Positions 47,536 through 57,311 of a DNA stretch of 64,000 nucleotides are shown piece after piece. The stretch covers positions 122,001 to 186,000 of the forward strand of contig WBZZ01003223.1 of the NCBI GenBank assembly GCA_019918135.1, given 5' to 3'. The DNA comes from Paulinella micropora. Its lineage: Eukaryota; Cercozoa; Imbricatea; Euglyphida; Paulinellidae. The notes under the pieces were generated by a model. That model was not told the DNA's origin. It saw only the letters and a program-made list of their open reading frames with translations, and made no database searches. The translations under genes were made by a program, and so were the position numbers. Each line of letters opens with the position of its first letter. Position 1 is the first letter of the stretch.

Positions 47536-48801
47536 CTAGCCTTTGGTTTTTTTGCAGTCTTTTTGTTTTGTCATGAGGTATTTCGGCGCGGCAGGATAAT
47601 CACTGGACCATGTTCTAGCCAATTCTTCGACAAATGCTTGCCAACGCGCGATGTTTTTCATGAACTTGACCGACCTTTCCAAGCCGGAAAATCGGGACTC
47701 CATTTCATCAAATGGCAAAACGCGCGGACAGTTTCTGGGGTTTGCTTTAGCTTTGATTTTCAAGCCTCGTGCGCCGTATTGCCCCCGCACAAACGCGCGC
47801 CAAGTGTTATATGTTCGGTTTCGAATGGCACGGGTTGCATCTTGTACAACGCTCTCTCGGGTCTCAACGTCTGGACCCAACAGGCAGCTGAACATGCCCA
47901 GCAGAAACAATACCCCAGCGTTCAAGACATTTTTGTGCTTCGCCATGTACATGTTCAGCACATCCCGACATCTGTCTTCTGTCATTTTCCGTCCTCTTGC
48001 TTTGACTTCAGCTTTTATCAATTCTTTAAAACAATTCTGGAACTCTTGCATTTGTGCAGAGGAGGCTCCCGTTGCCGGCAAAGACTTAGCACGATACAGC
48101 GACTCGACACAACGTGTTGCAAAACTTGTGCTACGACCGTACACGCCATTTTTTTCTCCGTACCTTGCGCCTTCGACAAAGATTGCAAACAATCTCCATC
48201 GTATTTCGGCATTCTCACTATATCCAAAATCACGCTCCGATGGCTTTTCTTCCAGATACTTAGCCAGCTTTTTTGCGATGCTTTCCGCGTTATCAAACTG
48301 TTCCTGCCAATCTCTGTCTAGCTGCGCTAGCGCCTTCACTTGGCTGCACCATTCTGCAGGGACATAGCCACAGAAGTATTCGGCCAGCCAAACTAGTTGC
48401 TTTGGTCCGAGCAGTTTGTCGATAAGCTGTCGCACCCTTTGAGCTTCGTCCGTCGGGTTAGTTGAACCCGTTAACGCTTGTGCGGGCTTTGTCTCTTGCC
48501 TGATCGTAGTCCCTTGGGATGCCATTTCCGCGAGAACACCCCCCCAAGCCAAATGGCTGCTCTCGGGTACAGTAGGATCCAATTCAATTCGTTTACTTTG
48601 CACTTGCCTTTCGACTTCAGCCCACCAAAGTGTGTGCGCACTTTTCCCGTTACTCGAGATGCAGACTGTTCCCTGGTTTTTTGCAAGCAAACGGAGGATT
48701 GTCAATGGCCAAGAGTTGCCGTTTGCAATCCCTTCTTTGTCGATGACTTCTTTTCGCTCTGCTTCTAGCTGCTCGAACGTGTATATCGGCCTCCCAGCCA
48801 T
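47536..48801 (-). CDS. Unknown 421-aa helical protein
   Basis: ATG at 48801 (MAGRPIYTFEQLEAERKEV). Mostly alpha-helical and charged: LLGPKQLVWLAEYFCGYVP, WCSQVKALAQLDRDWQEQ, AESIAKKLAKYLEEK, EIRWRLFAIFVEGARYG, RCRDVLNMYMAKHKNVLNAG, VLFLLGMFSCLLGP, ending with basic MTKQKDCKKTKG. Lower GC than its neighbours, which may point to a different origin. No catalytic motif recognised. The leader on the coding strand contains a C-run (48949-48958, plus-strand G) and a (TTA)n stretch. Confidence 0.8.
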   Translation of the reverse strand: MAGRPIYTFEQLEAERKEVIDKEGIANGNSWPLTILRLLAKNQGTVCISSNGKSAHTLWWAEVERQVQSKRIELDPTVPESSHLAWGGVLAEMASQGTTIRQETKPAQALTGSTNPTDEAQRVRQLIDKLLGPKQLVWLAEYFCGYVPAEWCSQVKALAQLDRDWQEQFDNAESIAKKLAKYLEEKPSERDFGYSENAEIRWRLFAIFVEGARYGEKNGVYGRSTSFATRCVESLYRAKSLPATGASSAQMQEFQNCFKELIKAEVKARGRKMTEDRCRDVLNMYMAKHKNVLNAGVLFLLGMFSCLLGPDVETRESVVQDATRAIRNRTYNTWRAFVRGQYGARGLKIKAKANPRNCPRVLPFDEMESRFSGLERSVKFMKNIARWQAFVEELARTWSSDYPAAPKYLMTKQKDCKKTKG

Positions 48802-49049
48802 TTTAGCGCAGGACTCTGACGTACAGGTTTTTATTATTATTATTGTTATTATTACCAAAGAAAAGTGCAAGCAAGAAAAAAAAACTGCGCAGTGTGCGGG
48901 GAATGGAGGGAGAGGGGGGGCGCTGCGTGGCGCGGGACGGGCAGGGAGGGGGGGGGGTAGAGAGAGGAGGAGGAAAGAGAATTTGTTTTTCTTCGCCCAT
49001 CCCCCACCCCCCTCTTGCCCAGAGTCCGAGAGACAATCTTTTTTTCGAC
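48802..49049. promoter_or_regulatory. Leader of the 421-aa gene with trinucleotide repeat and G-tracts
   Basis: An ATT/ATTATT repeat at 48831-48855, G-runs near 48915 and 48949, and a C-rich patch near 49003; no coding frame. Confidence 0.5.
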
Positions 49050-51623
49050 TCAATCCGCGCCTTCGGTCACGCTGGCCGTGATGGTGCGAACGCGGTGGTC
49101 ACTGTTTTGCACGCGCCGCCAGAAAGCGGCCGGGTCACTGGGCCAGGTCGCGCCGCGCATTCGCTGCGGAATCCATATCTCGCACGAGCGCCGGCAGCGC
49201 GAAAGCGACGTGTACAACAGCTTCTGCAGGTGCAAGTTCAGCGGACAGAACGGCGTCGGCGACAGCAGCACGTACACGTCGTCGAATTCGGAGCCCTGCA
49301 CGCAAAAGTCCGTCAGGCAGAAGGCCAGGCTCAGCCCGCCGTCCTCGCCGTGCTGCCGGCGGCTCCAGAACTGCACCAAACGCGGCGCCACCTTGCTATG
49401 CCAGACCGTGAACACGCGCCACGCGCCCCTGGCTAACGGACTCGCCGTTGACTCCACGTCGCGGCAGCCGCGCACCCACGCCTGGCCGCCAACCGTATCT
49501 ATTGTCACGTCCTGCATGCGCACCAGGTAGCCGACGCAGCGCGGGTCGTCGCGGCTCACGTCATCAGAAATTGTCGTGTCCAGCTCCACGCCGTTTGGCG
49601 GGGACAGCGCCTCCAGCGCGCACTCGAGCCTGACCTTCAAGGATACCACGAAAGACCGAGTGGATGGCGGCGCGCCCGCGGCGGCGGCCAGCCGGTTGTT
49701 CACCAGCGCCACCTCGCTTCGGCGTATGGCCACGCACTGCCAGTCGGGCCAGGCAATCTCCTTCTTTTGCACGCGCGCCCAAAGGTCCACCCGCGGCAGC
49801 GCGTGGCGCTCGTGCAACTGTTGCAATCTGTTTGTCAGCGCCGCGCCGCCGTCCTCGCCGGTGAATTTCAGGTACACCAGGCACTGCCGCAGCCACGCAG
49901 GCTCGAACGTCGTCGCCGCCCGCAAAGACGCCGCCAGGCGCTGCGCGCAACAGTCTCCATCGCCGCGCAGGACCGTCGTGAGTTCTGCACAGCTGTTTGG
50001 AAACAGCGCGCGCACCAGCGGCACCGTAGACCCGTAGCCCAGCGGCGGCAGCTGCGCGTCGTCGCCCAGCAGCAGCACGCGGCCGATGTTCGGCGCCAGG
50101 CGTCGCAGGGCCAGGAGCAGCCGCAGCAAATGTGCGGGCGACATGAGTGACACCTCGTCTACGATCAGCGCGTAAGGAACAGTCGTCGGCGTACGCACGG
50201 AGCCCCGCGCGCGGGTGCAGAGCCACGCGTGCGTCTTGTAGTCCGGGAACGCAATTGCGCCACCGCAGGTGGCGGCGGCCGGCGGGGCTGCCCCCCCGAT
50301 GCCGCGCAGGCGCCCGTTGCGCACGGCGTTGCGCGTCATGGCCACGAACAGCACCGGCAAGGTTGACACCGCGGACGCGGCCGTCGTCTTGCCCGTCCCG
50401 GCCGCTCCGGCCAGTAGCCCCACGCCCCCGCTCAGACAGACGGCCAGCGCCGCGCGCTGCGACTCGGTCAGTTGCGGCAGCGTGGCGGTCGCGATCTGCC
50501 GTGGCACGGCGCGCAACAGCGCGACCAACTGCCGTTCCTGGTTGAAGCACACGCGCGGCGCGAACACGTGGTTGCCAACGCGCACCCACGCGCACTGCGC
50601 CGTGCCGCTGCTAGGCGCGCTGTCCCACAGCGTTTGCAGCCCGCTTGCAAAGCCCGCGTGCCCCGTCGCCAGGCGCGGCTCCGCCCCCGGTCTTACGAGC
50701 TCGCACCACGGTCCGCTGTGCGTCAGTCTGCCGAGCAGCTGCGTCGTCCCCAAGAAACACATCTTGGCCTCGTCGTTGCCTGTCGGCAGGCAGGTCCGGG
50801 CCCACGAAACATCGCGGTCGTCCCGGCGCGAAAAGCACGCGTCGCGACGCACCGACAGCGTGTTCGTCAAGAGGAAGTGCAGCAGCAAGTGCCTGCGCCC
50901 GTGCTCCCCGAGCAGCCGGGCCCACGCGTTGCGCAGCACGAGCGGCAGCTTGGCGAAGCGCCGGGGCGACAGACAATCGGGCGCGTCACACAAATCATAA
51001 GCGCCGGAGTCGGCCGCCACGGCGCGGGTGCCGAGCCACAACTTCGGTTCGTACCAGACGCGCGGGTCGCCGCTGTAGAAGAGTTGCAGGTACCTGGTGC
51101 GCTGGGCTATCGTCCGCTTAGCGACGCGCTCCAGCGAAAACGTGGAGGCCAGGTGCGCCCACCTCGCGTCCTCCCGCAGCAAGACGGTAAGAAACTTGCG
51201 GGCGGCGCCAGTGTCAGTTTTCCCGGCAGCCAGTTGTTCTTCCGTGGACAAGGCGTCGTCGTCGTCGTCGTCGGACGACACGGTTTCTGTTGTGTTCTGG
51301 CGCTTGGGCGTCTGTGACACCTGCCTGGCCATTAACGACACTTCCAGCAGGCCGGCCGACGTGCAGAACCGCCAGCCGCCGGCGGCCTGCTGCAGGCCTT
51401 CGTTGGTCAGCCGCACTTCCCGCACACTGTCTTTCAGGAGCAGCAGCCAGGCCGGAAACGCGCCGTCGCCCTTTCCTTGCCACAGGCGGAGCGTGCGGCG
51501 GCGCCCGCCGTTCTCGTGCAGCAACAGAAATCGCGCGTTGGTGCGGGTCTGTCGGAGGCCCGCCAGCTTCCACGACGTGAATTGTAGGCCGTCCAGCAAC
51601 GAGGGCGCAGACGACGAAGCCAT
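49050..51623 (-). CDS. SF1 DNA helicase, RecD/Pif1-like
   Basis: 857 residues from ATG 51623. A 400-residue N-terminal extension of unknown function (includes an acidic DDDDDD run near residue 120) precedes the helicase core: Walker A GAAGTGKTT at about 404-412, motif II LIVDEVSLMS at about 484-493, motif III LLLGDDAQLPPLG at about 520, and a C-terminal helicase part with GSEFDDVYVLL and YTSLSRCRRSCEIWIP (motif V-VI region, about 780-830). This matches bacterial RecD2 / viral helicases of the SF1B branch that unwind DNA 5' to 3' (family knowledge). In a large virus it could act in replication, repair or recombination. Reading frame intact. Confidence 0.9.
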   Translation of the reverse strand: MASSSAPSLLDGLQFTSWKLAGLRQTRTNARFLLLHENGGRRRTLRLWQGKGDGAFPAWLLLLKDSVREVRLTNEGLQQAAGGWRFCTSAGLLEVSLMARQVSQTPKRQNTTETVSSDDDDDDALSTEEQLAAGKTDTGAARKFLTVLLREDARWAHLASTFSLERVAKRTIAQRTRYLQLFYSGDPRVWYEPKLWLGTRAVAADSGAYDLCDAPDCLSPRRFAKLPLVLRNAWARLLGEHGRRHLLLHFLLTNTLSVRRDACFSRRDDRDVSWARTCLPTGNDEAKMCFLGTTQLLGRLTHSGPWCELVRPGAEPRLATGHAGFASGLQTLWDSAPSSGTAQCAWVRVGNHVFAPRVCFNQERQLVALLRAVPRQIATATLPQLTESQRAALAVCLSGGVGLLAGAAGTGKTTAASAVSTLPVLFVAMTRNAVRNGRLRGIGGAAPPAAATCGGAIAFPDYKTHAWLCTRARGSVRTPTTVPYALIVDEVSLMSPAHLLRLLLALRRLAPNIGRVLLLGDDAQLPPLGYGSTVPLVRALFPNSCAELTTVLRGDGDCCAQRLAASLRAATTFEPAWLRQCLVYLKFTGEDGGAALTNRLQQLHERHALPRVDLWARVQKKEIAWPDWQCVAIRRSEVALVNNRLAAAAGAPPSTRSFVVSLKVRLECALEALSPPNGVELDTTISDDVSRDDPRCVGYLVRMQDVTIDTVGGQAWVRGCRDVESTASPLARGAWRVFTVWHSKVAPRLVQFWSRRQHGEDGGLSLAFCLTDFCVQGSEFDDVYVLLSPTPFCPLNLHLQKLLYTSLSRCRRSCEIWIPQRMRGATWPSDPAAFWRRVQNSDHRVRTITASVTEGAD

Positions 51624-51932
51624 GCTCTGACAGTGAAGGGAAAAGGGGGTTTGGGCTCGTTGCCTGCTTTGGTTGCCAAGGGTCGTACAAAAGAAAATTT
51701 AAAAAAGGAAAAAAGTGGATTGACATTTTGAGGGGAAGGGGGGGGGGCCGGGGGATCGGAGAGAGAGTGGGGGGGGGGGGCCGCGAATTGCCCTTTTCCC
51801 CCGCGCATGTCCCCGAGGTAGAGGATAGTGCCTGTTTGGTTTCAACACGGCCCCAAAAAAAATGGCAACAGTGAGGGCGCGCCCGTCGTCCCACACAAGA
51901 GAAAGAAAACCCACAAGCCACGTGACCTGCTC
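51624..51932. promoter_or_regulatory. Divergent leader between helicase and small protein
   Basis: G-runs near 51738 and 51770 (C on the helicase coding strand) and a C-run near 51798; A-run near 51855. A short overlapping frame from ATG 51862 (MATVRARPSSHTRER) may be the true start of the small downstream gene. No other content. Confidence 0.5.
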
Positions 51933-52301
51933 ATGCCGACAACAAGGAAAAGCCGCGCACTTTCAGAGGGTCGCCAGGAAATCCAAGAATCTGATCAGGC
52001 CACAGCCAGTACAGACAAAAGCAGCACGTCGTCGGACATTGGCCCTAGCGGCGAACTGCTCTCTGCTCTGGACATGAGCTTGCTGGCTACAATTGCTAAC
52101 AGTAAGAACCACACGTTCGTGCTGCAGGGCAAAACGCTGGTGGCTACGGTCGAGGCCGACGGCTCGCTGCATGTGCAGTACACGGTGCTTTCGGATAACC
52201 TGAACTCGCAAACGCAGCTCGTCCGGGACGCACGAAATCTCGAAGCGCCGCCAGGACCTGGCGCAAAAAGACTTACAGCGGGGGCCCCGAGCAAGATTTA
52301 G
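51933..52301 (+). CDS. Small Ser/Thr-rich protein, 122 aa
   Basis: First in-frame ATG 51933 (MPTTRKSRALSEGRQEI); the open frame continues upstream with a basic stretch (HKRKKTHKP), so the start is uncertain. N-terminal Ser/Thr/Asp-rich disordered part (ASTDKSSTSSDIG), then a small beta-rich segment (HTFVLQGKTLVATVEADGS, LHVQYTVLS). AATAAA at 52395. No family recognised. Confidence 0.5.
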   Translation: MPTTRKSRALSEGRQEIQESDQATASTDKSSTSSDIGPSGELLSALDMSLLATIANSKNHTFVLQGKTLVATVEADGSLHVQYTVLSDNLNSQTQLVRDARNLEAPPGPGAKRLTAGAPSKI

Positions 52302-52429
52302 GCGAGGAGTTGGTAAGGCTAAACCAGATCATCGGGTACCATGCCAGAAAGAAAGGATGAAGAGGGAAAGGAGAGCAGGACGCTTGTAAAATTTAATAAA
52401 AAAATAGCTGACTTTTCGGCCATGCTCTA

Positions 52430-53990
52430 AGTCAATGGAGAAAAAAAAGGCCGCAAACCTCGGCAAATTTTGCGCGAAATGAGTTTTGGAGCCGCAACTT
52501 TCGGCTGATTTGCGCGAAACGGCTTCTGACGAATTTTGCGGCTACCGAAAGAATTTTTTTTAGCGAAGGACATTTCGGCAATGGATGAAAATGGATAGCA
52601 AAAAATTCGGGAGACGACGGCGGGCGGGGAAAGTTTTCTGACTTTTGTAATTTTCCCCGCCCGCCGTCGTTTCCCGATTTTTTTGCTATCCGCTTTCATC
52701 CATTGCCGAAATGTCCCAAACTTTTTTTTTCGCAAGATTCGGAAACCCTGTGAATTTCGCGACAAAGTAGCTTTCGGCCGCAAACTCCGGCAGATTTGCG
52801 CGAAACGGCTTCTGACGAATTTTGCGGCTACCGAAAGAAATTTTTTTTAGCGAAGGACATTTCGGCAATGGATGAAAATGGACAGCAAAAATTCGGGAGA
52901 CGAAGGCGGGCGGGGAAAATTTTCTGACTTTTGTAATTTTCCCCGCCCGCCGTCGTTTCCCGATTTTTTTGCTATCCGCTTCCATCCATTGCCGAAATGT
53001 CCCAAACTTTTTTTTTCGCAAGATTCGGAAACCAGGTGAATTTCGCGACAAAGTAGCTTTCGGCCGCAAACTTCGGCAGATTTGCGCGAAACGGCTTTTG
53101 ACGGATTTTGCGGCTACCGACTGAATTTTTTTTTCGATTTTGGACATTTCGGCAATGGATGAAAATGGACAGCAAAAAATTCGGGAGACGACGGCGGGCG
53201 GGGAAAGTTTTCTGACTTTTGTAATTTTCCTCGCCCGCCGTCGTTTCCCGATTTTTTTGCTATCCGCTTCCATCCATTGCCGAAATGTCCCAAACTTTTT
53301 TTTTCGCAAGATTCGGAAACCCGGTGAATTTCGCGACAAAGTAGCTTTCGGCCGCAAACTTCGGCAGATTTGCGCGAAACGGCTTCTGACGAATTTTGCG
53401 GCTACCGAAAGAATTTTTTTTTTAGCGAAGGACATTTCGGCAACGGATGAAAATGGATAGCAAAAAATTCGGGAGACGAAGGCGGGCGGGGAAAATTTTC
53501 TGACTTTTGTAATTTTCCCCGCCCGCCGTCGTTTCCCGATTTTTTTGCTATCCGCTTTCATCCATTGCCGAAATGTCCCAAACTTTTTTTTTCGCAAGAT
53601 TCGGAACCCGGTGAATTTGCACGAAACTGCTTTTTAGTCGCAAACTTCGGCAAATCTTCACGAAACGGATTTGGACGAATTTTGCGGCTACCGAAAGAAT
53701 TTTTTTTTTAGCGAAGGACATTTCGGCAATCCTGCAAAGCGGATAGCAAAAAATTCGGGAGACGAAGGCGGGCGGGGAAATTTTAACGACTTTTGTAATT
53801 TTCCCCGCCCGCCGTCGTCTCCCGAAAATTTTTGCTCTCACAAATTAGCAGGATTGCCAAATTTTTTTTTTCGCAAGATTCAGAACCCGGCGAATTTCAC
53901 GACAACTATCTCTCGACCGCAAACCTCGGCAAATCTTCACGAAATCTTTTTAGTCGAATTCTACGGCAACCGAAAGAAATTTTGGGAGGG
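52430..53990. repeat. Array of five 287-bp units, each with a long hairpin
   Basis: Units begin about every 287 bases. Hairpins span 52568-52715, 52855-53002, 53142-53290, 53430-53578 and, less perfectly, 53716-53858. Each left arm runs GGACATTTCGGCAATGGATG ... GCGGGCGGGG, and the right arm is its near-perfect reverse complement (about 60-65 bp paired, loop about 15 bases). Spacers between hairpins are also conserved (TTTCGCAAGATTCGG, TTTTGCGGCTACCGAAAGAA). Resembles MITE-like or terminal-hairpin repeats; unlike a MITE, the units are strictly tandem, with no target-site duplication I can recognise. Confidence 0.92.
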
Positions 53991-54146
53991 AGCAGAAGAT
54001 AGAGGGAGGAAGGAGAGAGGAAAGAGGGTGGCACCAAAGAAAAAAATCATGTACTTTTCTGTTTTGTCTCATTCTCTGGTTTTTTTTTCAAGATGATATC
54101 TTACTATTTAAAGAGAGAGAGAGAGAGGCAGCTAGCTCTTTAAAAA

Positions 54147-55082
54147 ATGGCTCATAACTTTTTCGCACAATTGTTGCGGGACAACGACCTGAAAGAAAAT
54201 GAAATTCAAGGACTGCCGCGCCTAGCCGGTAGCATTACTGCCCGAGCCGCACAAAACGACACGCTCGTGTTGCCTATAGCTCTGCGTACGGAATCCTGGG
54301 AACTAGCCCGGCCCGTCACAAACGGCAGCTTCGAGCGGGCGCTGAGCACGCACCGCGCGCTGGTCATTGTCCTCATGCTGCCTGCCGATTTAGAGCCCGA
54401 CACCAACAGCCAGTTCATAATAAAGGAGCTCTACAAAATTCTGGCCTTGCTGTGCAACGCCTATGTCTACAACTCTTTCTTGACGTACCTCTCGCGCCTT
54501 TGCGCACTGCTGCGGAATTGCTGCGTATACGAGTGCCAGTACGCCGAAATAGTGCCAGGATACACTGTACAAAACCTTCGTTTCAGGAGAGAGAACTACC
54601 GAGAGGCGCTGCAAAATAGGGTGGCTGGTTATGTTCCGCGTCAACCCATTGGCGCTGGCTGGCTCGGGCAGCTGCTGTTTTGCCAACGCTTGCTAGACCC
54701 GCTGTACCTAGTTCAGAACTACACGTTGCACGATCCAGTCCTGTTGCCACTAGTCGGTAATCGCTTGCTCGAACAGTGGGCGGCGCAGGGCAGTGCTACC
54801 AACGTAAGACAGAACCTCGAGGCCATCAGAAGGCTGGCCCCGCATCATGCCGAGGCCAAGCAATGCCTAGGCAACCTGACCAAGGTTCGGTCAGTCACAC
54901 TGGAAATCAGCACATCAATGCGTGAGCTGCTGAATTTCCTGCTGGCCAAATTCTGCTCGGCAATTAGCAAGCTCGGGGTCGTCAGACCGCTGAATGCAGA
55001 GCCGAACACGCGACAATTAGATTTTTCGTTCACGGGAGGTTTGCAGAGCGTCGAGCTAGGACCTAACTTAGGCCTGGCTTAA
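54147..55082 (+). CDS. Unknown 311-aa protein (locus probably continues to 55694)
   Basis: ATG at 54147 (MAHNFFAQLLRDNDLKENE), after a GA-rich run. Helical and hydrophobic (IIKELYKILALLCNAYVYNSF, LCALLRNCCVYECQY), then strand-like repeats near the C-terminus (VRSVTLEISTSMREL, QLDFSFTGGLQSVELG). The next frame (55230-55694) has the same strand-rich character, so the locus may be broken once. No function. Confidence 0.65.
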   Translation: MAHNFFAQLLRDNDLKENEIQGLPRLAGSITARAAQNDTLVLPIALRTESWELARPVTNGSFERALSTHRALVIVLMLPADLEPDTNSQFIIKELYKILALLCNAYVYNSFLTYLSRLCALLRNCCVYECQYAEIVPGYTVQNLRFRRENYREALQNRVAGYVPRQPIGAGWLGQLLFCQRLLDPLYLVQNYTLHDPVLLPLVGNRLLEQWAAQGSATNVRQNLEAIRRLAPHHAEAKQCLGNLTKVRSVTLEISTSMRELLNFLLAKFCSAISKLGVVRPLNAEPNTRQLDFSFTGGLQSVELGPNLGLA

Positions 55083-55229
55083 GTTACGTGCCGCGTCGAC
55101 AACAGGGCTGCGCCCGAGCTGACAATCCAGCTGCACGACCGAAAATACAACATCGATTTCGAGCGCGCTGGCCAGCGTGGTGCAGGCAGGCCCAACCTAA
55201 CGATCCAGCTGTCCAACAATGTTCAAGAT

Positions 55230-55694
55230 GTGACCCTGACAAAAATACAAACGCAGCACCAGCCCGTACGGTTCGGCGTCATTAAGGTACGCAGGGGCGA
55301 CTGTCTGGGAGAGTGCAAAGTCCCGTCGCAGCTGGCCCTGAGAGGTCTAGAAGCACAGCTCATTTCTGTTAACCTCGGATGCAAGGCGCGACATGTCCCG
55401 ACCAACGCTTGCAGGCTAATCGTAATCGCAGGCGGCTCTGAGATCTCGGTTCGGAACTCCTCGTTAGCCAGCCTGCGTGTAGACGGCAGGATCCCCACGC
55501 CGGTCCCCGTGGATGAATGCGTCTTAGCTCCCAACTTTTCTGCGGGGCTGATAAACTCGCGCGCTGAGGGTCGTAAGCTCCTGTTCCACAACTGCCGGTA
55601 CCACCAACCGGCCACCGCGATTGACCTGCAGGACCGGGTGGTAGCGGCACTGCCCAGCGCAGAATTCGTGCGGCACGCTCGTCGCCCTGTGTAA
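55230..55694 (+). CDS. Strand-rich frame downstream of the 311-aa protein
   Basis: Open from 55088 without a usable ATG (55230 is not ATG). Coding-like: LRGLEAQLISVNLGCKAR, CRLIVIAGGSEISVRNSSL, FVRHARRPV at the end. The beta-strand pattern resembles an LRR or beta-solenoid. Probably the C-terminal part of the preceding locus. Confidence 0.5.
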   Translation: MTLTKIQTQHQPVRFGVIKVRRGDCLGECKVPSQLALRGLEAQLISVNLGCKARHVPTNACRLIVIAGGSEISVRNSSLASLRVDGRIPTPVPVDECVLAPNFSAGLINSRAEGRKLLFHNCRYHQPATAIDLQDRVVAALPSAEFVRHARRPV

Positions 55695-55936
55695 GCCTTG
55701 GTGCGACCTAGGACAAGCCCCCGAGAGTAAATTGGTGTGCGCCGGTGCGTTCAAAAAAAAAAATTCGTCTCCTTTTTTGGACACACTCGCGCTCAGACGT
55801 AAGAAACCGAGCGGAAGTGGCGTGGTGGTTCTGGGTATTAAAATTTGAATTCTTTCTGGTGTGACTAGGAGATTTTAACTACCGAGTTCGGAAACACTGT
55901 CAAGAGTCATAATTTACGCAATCAATCCAAGCTGCT

Positions 55937-56795
55937 TCAGCGCAGTCGTCGTTTCTTGTGGGCTGTCACTGTCGATTCTGGCTCCAGTACACTGGACCAG
56001 TATTGGATTTGCAGGTTATATATTTCAGCTGATTGCTTCAGCGTGGCTAGCGCCGGCAGCCGTTTGTTGAGGTATTTGTTTTGCTCGTGCAACCACTCAG
56101 TGCTCAGCTTAGATTCCGCGGGCACTGACTTCCTGCTCTTGTGTATGTAGGCCGCACAGATATCCTGCACAAACTCTTTGGTGGTCAAAGACAGCGAACT
56201 TCGCGCGCGGTCTTCTTGTACCGCCAACAGCGAGCGGCAATGTACTGTCGGACAAACCGCGGACTTGTCCAAGAAGTCGGTGCCGTGCAGACAAAGAGCG
56301 CGCAAAAACGCCGCCAATCCGCCGGGCGTCCGACGCACCGCGTCCAAAACGGGGTTGATATGCAACAAAAATTTTGTTGAAAATTGACAAACAAGTCTAG
56401 CCCGTTCTGCGCGTTAGCGACCATGAGCCCCAACACTAGGAAATCCGTATCGACCGTATCCGCTACGTAATGCCAGCCACTAAACCGGCTGTGCCAGCGC
56501 TGGATCCAGCGGAAGACGCCGAGGTCGGCCTCGCCCTCGGCCACGGGCTCCTCGGGCCCCGCGCGCCAGGCCCAGTCGCCGCCCTCGTCGGGCGCGAGGC
56601 TGTGCACGCCAAAGCCCAGGTCCAGCACCAGGCGCGACCCCACAGTCTGGCGGCCCTTGAGCGCCGCCACAATTGCCGGCGCGTTGTTGAGCAGAATATC
56701 TTGCACGTGCCGCAGCAGCAGCGGCCGGTGCTCGCATGCCGCTCGATCAGTTCGTACAATTCTTCGACCTTTCGGCAGCCGCGGACGTCGGACAT
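55937..56795 (-). pseudogene. Unknown gene in three overlapping frames (about two breaks)
   Basis: Starts MSDVRGCRKVEELYELIER at 56795. The central frame has LVLDLGFGVHSLAPDEGGDW and FSGWHYVADTVDTDFLVLGLM. The last frame (from 56368) is helical and ends with basic HKKRRLR, possibly a nuclear-localisation tail. Looks broken about twice. No family recognised. The leader on the coding strand contains C-tracts (plus-strand G near 57237). Confidence 0.55.
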
Positions 56796-57311
56796 TTTTT
56801 TTTGCGTTTGCAACGAAGAAAGGAGTTTGCAAAAAAATAGCTTCCTTCTTTTTTTCCTTTGATGCTTTGTAAGAAAGGTGCGCGAGAGTCTCTTTTTCTC
56901 CTTGTTCGTGGTATGTTTTAAAAACAAGACCATGACGCCCGAATTTACCAAATTACCCCCAAATACTCCACACAAACCCCCTCCCTCCCCCCTTTTCCCC
57001 CCCACACCCGCGCGCGCCTCCCCGGGCAGGAAAAAAACGCCCTTTTTCTTTTCGTTTTTTTTTGGCGCCTGGCCGGCCCCCCCCTTTTTTCTTAGCGCTC
57101 GGTTGGCCCACCCCCCCGGGCCCCCATCCGAGATTCGGTCGATGCAAGCGGGTTTTGCGCTTCTTGCGGCCCTCCGGGCCCCCCCCCTCCTCCAATAAAA
57201 GAAAGAACTCCTTTTTTGCGCGAGCCACAGGAGAGAGGGGGGGGGGAGGTGGGCTTTTTTTGGTGAGGAATACACAATGTCGCCTTGCGTTGGTTGCGGT
57301 CCACTGTGTGC
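56796..57311. other. Intergenic with C- and G-tracts
   Basis: Between two minus-strand genes. C-runs near 56979, 56998, 57077, 57109 and 57181, G-run 57237-57247. The only open frames are homopolymer-derived. AT-rich end near 57315. Confidence 0.6.

Noticed and set aside
49564-50595. Long alternative frames within the helicase gene
   Set aside because: Shadow frames with Ala/Gly/Arg-rich composition; the helicase motifs are all in one frame.
52430-53990. A classical MITE or LTR-type insertion
   Set aside because: No target-site duplication or terminal repeat could be recognised around the array, and the units are tandem rather than dispersed here; kept as a hairpin array of unknown origin.
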